Assembly: GCA_015061695.1 (NCBI GenBank)
Contig: SUWA01000006.1
Coordinates: 1 to 59,032, forward strand
Reading direction: 5' to 3'
DNA length: 59,032 nt
DNA from: Lentisphaerota bacterium
GTDB taxonomy: Bacteria; Verrucomicrobiota; Lentisphaeria; Victivallales; Victivallaceae
The notes under the pieces were generated by a model. It worked only from the letters and a program-made list of their open reading frames with translations. It was not told the origin of the DNA and searched no databases. The position numbers and the translations under genes are program-made. How positions within the stretch are numbered: position 1 is the stretch's first letter; each line of letters opens with the position of its first letter. Below, piece after piece: positions 52,199 through 59,032 of the stretch.

Positions 52199-53257
52199 TT
52201 ATTCGCCGCAAGCTGTGTTCACCGCAAAAGAGCGGATCGCAAGTTTTTCATCCACCTGAAAACGCAGCCGGTAGAGCAGCTTTTCAGCTTCATTCAAAGC
52301 CCGTTTGGCAACCGCTTTATCCGGTTGCTCCGGCAGTTCGATACCCTCAAAAAGTTCGCGGTTGGACAAATTATCCAACGAACCGCTTTCGCTCCAGATC
52401 CAAACTTGAGCGCAAAAAGTGTGCAGCAGACTCAAAAATTGTTTGCGCAAGCTCAAATAATAGCTGGCGGCAGCATTGTCGCGCTGTTCGGTAATGCGTT
52501 TAAGCAAACTCTTATCTTCCACCTGGGCGGCCTGTTCCAGACGTTTGGCCCAGGCATTATCGGCCCGTTTGCCGCTGTCTTCGGAAAGTTTACCGGTCAA
52601 ATCGAGCATGGCATCGGCCAGACGCGAGGCTTTGACTATATCGTTGGCACTGCGGAAAATCAAATCGCCCAGCAAGAGGCTCAACTCACCGGCACCTTCA
52701 AAATCATACTGCATGGTGTTGGTCAACAGCGGCAGCAGCTGGCAGCGCGACCGGGTGGTAGCCAGCAAAGCTGACGGATTGCCGGTCAGCAATATAAAAA
52801 TCACCCCGGGATCGGGTTCTTCAAGCGTTTTAAGAAAGGCGTTTTGCGCCTCGCTGTTCATGGCATCGCAATTGTGGATAATGCCGATCTTGCGGCCGTC
52901 GGAATTGGAACTGGCCAATTCAAACTGCTGGACAAACCAGCGAAGTGTATTCGGTTCAGGCTGATTTTCGTCGCCGATACGGATATATCCGGCCTTGCCG
53001 GAGGGCGAAAGCTCAACCATTTCAGCATAAGTATGCTCCGCTATCTGCCGGCAGTTACGGCACTCGCCGCAGGGTTCGCCGCCGAAAAGCGGACTCTGGC
53101 AAACGGTCATGGCCGCCAGATACATTGCCCCGGCTTCGCGCCAGAGCGGATCATCGCCATACAGCAAATAAGATCCGCCCAACTGTTTTTTGCTTGCCGC
53201 ATTAAGCAATCCGGCCGCCAGATTTGGGAAACGCTGTTCAAACTCTCTGTAACGCAT
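52199..53257 (-). CDS. holB: DNA polymerase III delta' subunit
   Basis: The 352-residue protein has the clamp-loader layout: GGSYLLYGDDPLWREAGAMYLA in place of a standard Walker A, a zinc-binding CGECRNC cluster, KIGIIHNCDAMNSEAQNAFLKTLEEPDPGVIFILLTGNPSALLATTRSRCQLLPL with the sensor/SRC motif, and a helical C-terminus. Delta' lacks a working Walker A in many bacteria. It is part of the complex that loads the sliding clamp. The ATG at 53257 follows an AGGTGG site. Its start overlaps the tmk end by 20 bases, so the two are coupled, a common bacterial pairing. Confidence 0.9.
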   Translation of the reverse strand: MRYREFEQRFPNLAAGLLNAASKKQLGGSYLLYGDDPLWREAGAMYLAAMTVCQSPLFGGEPCGECRNCRQIAEHTYAEMVELSPSGKAGYIRIGDENQPEPNTLRWFVQQFELASSNSDGRKIGIIHNCDAMNSEAQNAFLKTLEEPDPGVIFILLTGNPSALLATTRSRCQLLPLLTNTMQYDFEGAGELSLLLGDLIFRSANDIVKASRLADAMLDLTGKLSEDSGKRADNAWAKRLEQAAQVEDKSLLKRITEQRDNAAASYYLSLRKQFLSLLHTFCAQVWIWSESGSLDNLSNRELFEGIELPEQPDKAVAKRALNEAEKLLYRLRFQVDEKLAIRSFAVNTACGE

Positions 53258-53888
53258 TTTCCACCTGTTGCTTGACCTGTTCAAAGAGTTCTTCGATTTT
53301 CAGTGTGGCATCCAGCACCTTGACCCGCTGCGGTTCGGCCCGGGCTATCTCCAGAAACGCCTGACGTACCCGGTGATGAAAGTCGATCTTTTCTTCTTCC
53401 AGCCGGTCGTTGTGATTTTCCACCTTGGCCGCCCTCACCTGTGCCCGGGCCAGACCGACCTCTACAGGCAGATCAAAAAGCAGCGTCAGATCCGGCAGAC
53501 AGCCACTTGTGGCAAAACGGTTCAACTCCTGCAGAAACGCTCTATCCAGCGACCGCCCGGCGCCCTGATAGGCCACCGTTGAGTCGGTAAAACGGTCGCA
53601 TAATACGATCGAATTATTTTCCAGCGCCGGCTTGATGACATGATTCACATGCTGGGCGCGGGCGGCTTCGAACAGCAAAAGCTCCGTAGCCGGATAAAGC
53701 GGTTCTTCGCCGTGATAATGTTTGACTATGTTGCGGAAATCCTCCGCCAGCGGGGTTCCGCCCGGCTCCCGGGTAACTACCACGCGGCAGCCCAATGCGG
53801 TCAGATGATCGCGCAGTAATTTTATCTGGGTGCTTTTGCCGGCGCCCTCCGGCCCCTCAAAGGTAATAAAAAGTGCGTTACGCTCCAT
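53238..53888 (-). CDS. tmk: Thymidylate kinase
   Basis: The 216-residue protein has the P-loop FEGPEGAGKSTQI (about residues 9-21), the DRx-type motif in LCDRFTDSTVAYQGAGRSLD, VVTREPGGTPLAEDFR, and LTLLFDLPVEVGLARAQVR. It phosphorylates dTMP to dTDP. I used the ATG at 53888, with GGAG 6 bases upstream, over the GTG at 53900. Length is normal. It leads a two-gene operon with holB and is divergent from the AICAR transformylase gene. Confidence 0.95.
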   Translation of the reverse strand: MERNALFITFEGPEGAGKSTQIKLLRDHLTALGCRVVVTREPGGTPLAEDFRNIVKHYHGEEPLYPATELLLFEAARAQHVNHVIKPALENNSIVLCDRFTDSTVAYQGAGRSLDRAFLQELNRFATSGCLPDLTLLFDLPVEVGLARAQVRAAKVENHNDRLEEEKIDFHHRVRQAFLEIARAEPQRVKVLDATLKIEELFEQVKQQVENALQRV

Positions 53889-54018
53889 TTTCGGCTCCAC
53901 ACAAAATTAAACTGAAAAATTACACAAATAGACAATACATTCATTTGCCAAAATGTGCAAACTGTTGTACATTATTTATACGCTTTTTTCTGTAAAAAAA
54001 TAAAAAAGGAGTCAAATC

Positions 54019-55143
54019 ATGGCTGAAGTCAAATCTTCTTTGGGCCGCTCAAGTTATCTCTCGCAGAATCTGGGTGATTTTGCTGATGCGATCGAAATCA
54101 ACGGCCGCAATTACGAAAAAGTTACCGATTTGCGTTACGGTACCAACCCCCACCAGACCGCTGCGTACTATCGCCCGGTCGAAGCCCCCGGCGTGATTGG
54201 CGGCATGGAAATACTCAAAAACGGCAAAAGCGGTCTTTCGCAGACCAATTTGGAAGATATATCCTACGCGCTGAACATCGTTAAATTTTTTGACCGCAAC
54301 GCTTGCGCGGTCATGAAACACGTCAATCCCTCCGGTGCCGCTGTGGCCGTGGAAGGCGATACGCTTAAAGATGTCTACCTCAAAGCCCGTGATGCCGATG
54401 CCCGCGCCGCGTTCGGCAGCGTGATCGCGTTCAATACCGAAGTCGATGCTGAAACCGCCCGCGAAATCATGTCCACCTTTGCTGAATGTGTGGTTGCCCC
54501 CTCCTTTGCCGATGGTGTGCTGGATATTTTCAACGATGGCGAAACCTACAAGCTCAACAAACATATCCGCATCATCAAATGCGGCAATCCGGCGGATCTG
54601 CCCCGCTATGTGGGCGATGAACGTGCCGCCCAGACCATCAAAGTGCTGGCCGACGGCTCGCTGGTGATCGCCGACCCGCTGCTGACCGCGCTCAAGAGCG
54701 TAAAGGATATGAAAAAGGCGGAAGCCGAAAATAAAGCCTGCGGTCATCAGATTTCGATCCCGGAAGCAACCGCCCAACAGCTGGATGACCTGCTGTTTGC
54801 CTGGTACGTCAATTTGAACGTCCGCTCCAACGGTGTGGTTATTGCCCAGAACGGCCAGACCCTTTCAGTCGGTACCGGCGAACAGGATCGCGTAGGGGCC
54901 ATTGAACAGGCTGTGGCCAAATTTGCGCAAAAGTACACCGGCAGCGGCACCCTTAAAGGTGCGGTCATGGCCAGCGACGGATTCTTCCCCTTTGCTGACG
55001 GCGTGGAAGTTGCTGCCAAGGCCGGGATCACCGCGATCATCGCCCCCGCCGGCAGCCTGAAAGATGCTGACGTTATCAAGCGTGCCAATGAGTTGGGTGT
55101 GGCGCTTTATCACGCCCCCGAACGCATTTTCTCGCACCATTGA
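54019..55143 (+). CDS. AICAR formyltransferase, stand-alone (no IMP cyclohydrolase domain)
   Basis: The 374-residue protein corresponds to the C-terminal transformylase part of PurH: LRYGTNPHQTAAYYRP, the catalytic VMKHVNPSGAAV (Lys/His), ARAAFGSVIAFNTEVDAETA, VRSNGVVIAQNGQTLSVGTGEQDRVGAIEQA, MASDGFFPFADGVEVAAKAGITAIIAPAGS and a C-terminal APERIFSHH. The about 190-residue N-terminal IMP cyclohydrolase domain is absent, so ring closure must come from another protein. This stand-alone form is known in several phyla. It transfers a formyl group to AICAR in purine synthesis. A GC-rich bidirectional terminator follows. Confidence 0.9.
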   Translation: MAEVKSSLGRSSYLSQNLGDFADAIEINGRNYEKVTDLRYGTNPHQTAAYYRPVEAPGVIGGMEILKNGKSGLSQTNLEDISYALNIVKFFDRNACAVMKHVNPSGAAVAVEGDTLKDVYLKARDADARAAFGSVIAFNTEVDAETAREIMSTFAECVVAPSFADGVLDIFNDGETYKLNKHIRIIKCGNPADLPRYVGDERAAQTIKVLADGSLVIADPLLTALKSVKDMKKAEAENKACGHQISIPEATAQQLDDLLFAWYVNLNVRSNGVVIAQNGQTLSVGTGEQDRVGAIEQAVAKFAQKYTGSGTLKGAVMASDGFFPFADGVEVAAKAGITAIIAPAGSLKDADVIKRANELGVALYHAPERIFSHH

Positions 55144-55150
55144 TCTCTGC

Positions 55151-55184
55151 ACAAAAAAAGCCCCGCACCAGCGGGGCTTTTTTT
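55151..55184. terminator. Bidirectional terminator
   Basis: GCCCCGC (55160-55166), loop ACCA and GCGGGGC (55171-55177), with A- and T-runs on both sides, between the convergent AICAR transformylase and lipoprotein genes. Confidence 0.9.
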
Positions 55185-55198
55185 GTATCAACTGTATT

Positions 55199-55828
55199 TC
55201 AATAATCAAGGTCAAAACTGGTTTGCGTACCTTCCTTGATCTGCAAAGGCATATCGTAAGATTTGAACGGCACCAACAGGATCGTCCAGTTGGTATAGTA
55301 AGTTGAAGCCTCCACTCCGGGAATGACTTTGACCGGTTTCCGGCTGGGAGCTTCGAGTATATTGAACGAAAAACGTCCGAAACCGGAACGGGTAAGTTTC
55401 TGAAACACCGGTATTTCCGGGATTGCCACACTGATCGAAGTATCCGGGATCGGGATCGGCAGTGATGGCGTTCCGATCATCAGTTTACTGGTATCTGTGG
55501 CCAATACCCCGCAAAGCACCTGGACTATGTAATCAGCTTCTTTAATATCGCGGCAGACAATCAAGCCCTGTTCAGCCATGCGCATTTCCACCACGCCTTT
55601 GATATAAGACTTATCGACCTGCGATTCCAGATAGTCGTAATCTACAAAAACCTTTTTTTCGCTGAACTGGCTGAAATCCACGCTGCCGATACCGCGTTCA
55701 ACCACGGTGGAAAGCAAAAACTGTTCAACCGCAGTCCGCCCGGTTTCACTGACCCGGGGTGCGGAACAACCACTCAAAAAAGCCGCCAGAAACCATCCGG
55801 AGCAACACCAAATAATCAACTTTTTCAT
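55199..55828 (-). CDS. Lipoprotein of unknown function
   Basis: The 209-residue protein has a lipoprotein signal (FLAAFLSGCSAP, lipobox Cys near residue 21). The mature part starts VSETGRTAVEQFLLSTVVERGIGSVDFSQFSEKKVFVDYDYLE, a short helical lead followed by a KVFVD strand. A DYIVQVLCGVLATD core and a later GFGRFSFNILEAPSRKPVKV strand pair follow. This looks like a widespread PVC-group lipoprotein (similar in layout to DUF6655 proteins), but I am not certain of the family. It is probably anchored to the outer or inner membrane. No operon partner is visible. Confidence 0.72.
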   Translation of the reverse strand: MKKLIIWCCSGWFLAAFLSGCSAPRVSETGRTAVEQFLLSTVVERGIGSVDFSQFSEKKVFVDYDYLESQVDKSYIKGVVEMRMAEQGLIVCRDIKEADYIVQVLCGVLATDTSKLMIGTPSLPIPIPDTSISVAIPEIPVFQKLTRSGFGRFSFNILEAPSRKPVKVIPGVEASTYYTNWTILLVPFKSYDMPLQIKEGTQTSFDLDY

Positions 55829-55948
55829 GATCCACCATTATTCCCATTTTTACTGCATTTTACCCGCCAGCTTTTCCCCTCTATGTCTAAAAAAAACCAC
55901 CAGTCTGCCGCAAAAACCGCAGCAGACTGGCAAGTTGATGTATTGCAA

Positions 55949-57421
55949 TTACGGCAGTGCTTTGAATTTCTTCATGCCTTCAGCAAATATTTTCTGCGCA
56001 GCAGCATCAACTTCATAAGTTTCGACCGGGAAGCTGTTGCGCACCACTTCGCGCGCTTCGCCCCAGTCAGCCAGATCACCGGTGGTGATCGCCTGCGCCA
56101 GAATATTGCCGATCGCCGTAGCTTCGATCGGGCCGGCCACGACCGGCTTGCCGATGGCCGATGCCGCGGCTTGCATCAAACGGCCGTCCTGCGTGCCGCC
56201 GCCAATGATATTCAAAACCTTATAACTGGTGCCGGAAGCCTTTTCCAGTTCGGCAAGTTTATCCGCAAAACAGAGCGCAAGCGAGTCATAAACCGCCCGC
56301 AATATGGCTGATTCATCCATATTTTCTGCGCCCGGCTGTCGGGTGGCAATACAATAGTTTTTGATTCGTTCGGGCATTTTGTCAGGTGCTACAAAATCTG
56401 CGGCATTGGGATTGATAACAAAACCGCACGGTTCAGCCGATTCAGCCATAGCTTCGAGCGTATCGAACGAAGCATCCATGCCGCGCAGTTTGAAATCCCG
56501 CCGGCACTCCTGCAGCAGCCAGCAGCCCATGATGTTGCTCAAATAACGGATCTTGCCGTTCAGACCGCCCTCATTGGTAAAGGTCTGCTTATTTACATCG
56601 CAGCACGGATTATCCAGCTCGCAGCCCAACAGTGCCCAGGTGCCGCAGCTGACGTATGCAGCAGCCGCTCCGGCCGGAACCGGAACCGCCCCGACCGCAC
56701 TGGCGGTATCGTGCGAACCGACTTTGACGATCGGGATTTGCGCCAAACCGCACTCGGCAGCCAATTCAGCAGATATCTTGCCGCCAAAAGTACACGGCGG
56801 AACGATTTCCGGAAAAAGTTCGCGCGGCAGCCCCAGCAAGTCGATCAACTCCCAATCCCAGTCGCGCTTCACCGGGTCCAGCAAATTGCCGGTAGAGGCA
56901 TCGGTATACTCGGTAGTAAAATCGCCGCCCAAAGCAAAACCCAAAGCGTCAGGCATGTGCAGAAATACTGCATTTTCCAGTTCCTGCGGTTTTTCGTTCT
57001 TATGCGCGGCCAGCTGATAAATGGTGTTCAGCGGCATAAACTGGATGCCGGTACGCCGGTAAAGGTCATCTTTGCTGATAACTTTCTGCACCAGCTCCAC
57101 GCCGCGATCGCCCCGGTCATCCCGGTAGTGATAAGGCAATGTGATCATTTCCTTACTGTTGCGATCGAACAAAACATAATCCACGCCCCAGGTATCGATC
57201 CCGACTGCGGAGATATTCCCGGTTACAGCAGCAGCTTTTTTCAAGCCGGTTTTCAGCTCTTGCACCAGCGTCGGATAATCCCAGAACAACTCGTTGTTGA
57301 TCCGCTTGTGGCCATTGACAAAACGGTGGACTTCCTGCAGAGAAAGTTTACCGTTTTCCAAACTGCCGATGATCGCGCGACCGCTGGATGCACCAAGGTC
57401 AAATGCCAGAAAATTTGTCAT
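55949..57421 (-). CDS. rhaB: Rhamnulokinase
   Basis: The 490-residue FGGY-family kinase has the FGGY phosphate motif FLAFDLGASSGRAIIG at the start, VGIDTWGVDYVLFD near residue 75 with the sugar-binding Asp, LPYHYRDDRGDRG, IPIVKVGSHDTASAVGAVPV, SCGTWALLGCEL, and the second-lobe ILNIIGGGTQDGRLMQAAA. The rhamnulokinase subgroup fits better than xylulo- or glycerol kinase because of the YHYRD and GSHDTASAV segments. It phosphorylates L-rhamnulose. The PHP-like protein and an SDR lie upstream in the same direction, forming a rhamnose-type catabolic run. Confidence 0.92.
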   Translation of the reverse strand: MTNFLAFDLGASSGRAIIGSLENGKLSLQEVHRFVNGHKRINNELFWDYPTLVQELKTGLKKAAAVTGNISAVGIDTWGVDYVLFDRNSKEMITLPYHYRDDRGDRGVELVQKVISKDDLYRRTGIQFMPLNTIYQLAAHKNEKPQELENAVFLHMPDALGFALGGDFTTEYTDASTGNLLDPVKRDWDWELIDLLGLPRELFPEIVPPCTFGGKISAELAAECGLAQIPIVKVGSHDTASAVGAVPVPAGAAAAYVSCGTWALLGCELDNPCCDVNKQTFTNEGGLNGKIRYLSNIMGCWLLQECRRDFKLRGMDASFDTLEAMAESAEPCGFVINPNAADFVAPDKMPERIKNYCIATRQPGAENMDESAILRAVYDSLALCFADKLAELEKASGTSYKVLNIIGGGTQDGRLMQAAASAIGKPVVAGPIEATAIGNILAQAITTGDLADWGEAREVVRNSFPVETYEVDAAAQKIFAEGMKKFKALP

Positions 57422-57437
57422 TTATTCACCTCGCAAT

Positions 57438-58586
57438 TCAGCAGAATTTATCTACGCCGGCAAGCAAAGCAGTCAGGTGTTTGCTCAACGCGGGGTTATC
57501 AAAATCATCCACCAGCAGCTGACCGGGCGCATTCATTTCGGTACCGGCCAACAACGGCAGATCATTCTTCACACACGCAGCAATAAAACGGTCGAGTTCA
57601 GCTTGCAGAGCGGCCGTTTTTTCGGGTGTGGAACCTTCCACATTACGGGCCGGGATCAGCGTTGCCGCCGCCGTGCCGTATTTTTTATGCAATGCAATCA
57701 ACTCATCCAGCGCATTTTCGCCCGCCGACAAGCCGTTGAGCCATGCTAAAGTCGGAGTTGCGCCGCAGCCGAGGATAAATTTGTTCATATCTTCCAAAGT
57801 CGGGAACGATTCCGGGGAAGGCTTGACATACCCTACCCCGCCGGACTTCATGGTCTTGGAGCGGATCGAGCCTTCCAACTTGACCGGATTGGCGATCAAT
57901 TTTTCGGCATCAGATACTGTTACACCCAGTTTTTCGCTCCAGAATGCAGCCAGATCAGCCGGATTCGGGAATGCTTCGGCCGCAGCATCACGGTAAGCAC
58001 TGCAAACGTGCCGCTCGGTAACATTGCCATAAGGCGTGTAGCGTTTGGCCACGGCATCAAAATCGATCACCGCGGGGGCCAGATAGCCATTGACCAACTC
58101 CACAACTTTGCGGGTACGGTTGTTGGCGTTTTTGCGCAGCATTTCGGCAAACGCCTGCTGTCCGGCAGGGACTTTGCCGGAAGTAAATCCGCATCCGAGG
58201 TGATAAGCCACGCCCGGCTCTCCGGGCGAGTTGATCTCTTTATCGGCCAACTCCGGAACAAATGCGCGTGTTTCCATACCGCAGCAGCCGCGCACATCCA
58301 GGAGTTGCAGCGCTTCAAGAAACTCATCCACCCCATCCAGCACGTCAAAATCCACCAGACCTACAGCGTAAAAGCCCATCTTTTTGGCAAGATATACCAC
58401 ATAGCTGGGCGAATAGCCGTAACCGTTGTAGGAAAAGAAAGTATGGCAGTGCATATTGTGGATCGAAGACTTTTCCGCAGCTTCGATCGAACCGTTTTCG
58501 AAACCCGCTTTAGCTTCCAGCAACGCGGCTTTGCGCACGGCCGGATCAAAGTCATTCAAACGGATTTCCAGACTCTTTATATCCAT
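57438..58586 (-). CDS. PHP-domain-like protein in the rhamnose cluster
   Basis: The 382-residue protein has a helical lead and then NMHCHTFFSYNGYGYSPSYVVYLAKKMGFYAVGLVDFDVLDGVDEFLEA, the first motifs of a PHP (polymerase and histidinol phosphatase) domain with the H-C-H metal pair. The remaining residues include GMETRAFVPE and a C-terminal LPLLAGTEMNAPGQLLVDDFDNP, both PHP-type Glu-bearing strands. PHP proteins are metal-dependent phosphoesterases. The neighbourhood suggests action on a rhamnose-derived phosphate, but no substrate is established. It starts 9 bases after the SDR gene and lies 16 bases before rhaB. Confidence 0.8.
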   Translation of the reverse strand: MDIKSLEIRLNDFDPAVRKAALLEAKAGFENGSIEAAEKSSIHNMHCHTFFSYNGYGYSPSYVVYLAKKMGFYAVGLVDFDVLDGVDEFLEALQLLDVRGCCGMETRAFVPELADKEINSPGEPGVAYHLGCGFTSGKVPAGQQAFAEMLRKNANNRTRKVVELVNGYLAPAVIDFDAVAKRYTPYGNVTERHVCSAYRDAAAEAFPNPADLAAFWSEKLGVTVSDAEKLIANPVKLEGSIRSKTMKSGGVGYVKPSPESFPTLEDMNKFILGCGATPTLAWLNGLSAGENALDELIALHKKYGTAAATLIPARNVEGSTPEKTAALQAELDRFIAACVKNDLPLLAGTEMNAPGQLLVDDFDNPALSKHLTALLAGVDKFC

Positions 58587-58595
58587 AAAATCACC

Positions 58596-59032
58596 TCAAT
58601 TCAACATTACCTGACCACCGGAAACCGGAATCGCCTGACCGGTTTCATACAACTGTTCCACGGCGTAGATGATCGCCTTGGCCACGTCGCTGGGCAAACA
58701 GCCGCGGTGCATGGGAATCTGCTTTTCGTAAAACTCTTTGACATCGGCCACGGTCTTGGCGCCGGGGACTTTGCCGGCCGCCAGATACTGTACAAACAAA
58801 CCTTTTTCGGGATCGCTCCAGAGCGGCCCATCGAAGAAGTTGCCCGGGCAGACGCTGTTGACCTTGATCCGGTCAGCAACCAGTTCCAAAGCAAAGCTCT
58901 GCGTCAAACCGATCGTGCCGAACTTGCTGCCGGCATAAGCGCCGTTGCGGTTGGAACCGACCAGACCGGATTTACTGTTGACCTGCACGATGTCGCTCCA
59001 AAGGCCGCTGGCACTGTTCTTCGCCATTACCG
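58596..59032 (-). CDS. SDR-family oxidoreductase, C-terminal part (runs off right edge)
   Basis: About 145 residues are visible and the frame stays open to the window edge, so the N-terminal nucleotide-binding part is missing here. The visible part has IVQVNSKSGLVGSNRNGAYAGSKFGTIGLTQSFALELV with the YxxxK catalytic pair, IKVNSVCPGNFFDGPLW, and the C-terminal GQAIPVSGGQVMLN. This resembles sorbitol-6-phosphate dehydrogenase and the SDR half of bifunctional rhamnulose-phosphate aldolases. In the rhamnose cluster, lactaldehyde handling or a rhamnose oxidation step is likely, which is inference. Confidence 0.82.
   Translation of the reverse strand, partial: VMAKNSASGLWSDIVQVNSKSGLVGSNRNGAYAGSKFGTIGLTQSFALELVADRIKVNSVCPGNFFDGPLWSDPEKGLFVQYLAAGKVPGAKTVADVKEFYEKQIPMHRGCLPSDVAKAIIYAVEQLYETGQAIPVSGGQVMLN

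Overview
The window looks like chromosomal DNA of a Gram-negative bacterium of the PVC group, most likely Lentisphaerota (Victivallis-like). This is inferred from gene content and was not tested by a search. The clues are a stand-alone prepilin-like gene with the [24 protein letters not shown] leader beside a LamG/TIM-barrel hydrolase, a DWG-type Ser/Thr kinase with an extracytoplasmic Cache-like sensor, an oversized sodium:solute symporter, AIDA-type repeat protein sequence, and lipoproteins next to ordinary housekeeping genes. Promoters are mostly TTGNNN - 16/17 bp - TATATT.

Layout. 1-4436: end of an AIDA-like repeat protein, metY, mreB, a secreted Arg/Pro-tailed protein and tRNA-Arg(CCG). 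4554-8629: a compact type II-C CRISPR locus with a 9-repeat array, a cas1 gene cut off after 83 codons exactly at the array edge, an intact 1027-aa cas9 and a tracrRNA divergent from cas9. No cas2 is present. 8705-10457: a decayed four-helix-bundle gene flanked by an intact VOC gene and by the tail of a second VOC gene, then MgtC. 10626-18318: prepilin-like protein, LamG hydrolase, SGNH hydrolase, a phosphoesterase/TIM-barrel fusion, an MBL hydrolase and a LacI regulator with a palindromic operator. 18560-24459: Na/Pi transporter with an Ig-like lipoprotein front end, two-subunit fumarase, M55 peptidase, TIM-barrel protein. 24506-30204: type I secretion ABC transporter and HlyD adaptor behind a structured leader, then a membrane-anchored unknown. 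30227-36501: unknown membrane protein, acpS, rsmE, Ser/Thr kinase, HAD phosphatase, guaB. 36502-37476: about 970 bp without a gene, rich in hairpins and bracketed by GTTGCAAAAC palindromes. 37477-47954: SSS symporter, NodB-like protein, acyltransferase, YggL-like protein, ilvA-ridA, hisF-like, XRE-cupin regulator, Ldh-type dehydrogenase, MFS. 47973-59032: glucosaminidase-like protein, mnmG, orphan DppC-type permease, holB, tmk, AICAR transformylase, lipoprotein, and a rhamnose-type cluster (rhaB, PHP-like protein, SDR running off the end).

How parts fit together. The CRISPR locus keeps everything needed for interference (cas9, tracrRNA, array with a promoter in each repeat) but lacks a working local adaptation module, so it looks like a fixed memory. 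The type I secretion pair could export a large repeat protein such as the one at the left edge, which is inference. ilvA and ridA form a detoxification pair, since RidA removes the reactive enamine made by IlvA. guaB and the stand-alone AICAR transformylase belong to purine synthesis. The right end encodes L-rhamnose use.

The main candidates for something undescribed are the cas1/array fusion, the hairpin-rich element at 36807-37372 with its dispersed palindrome family, and the terminator-bearing leader ahead of the secretion operon.
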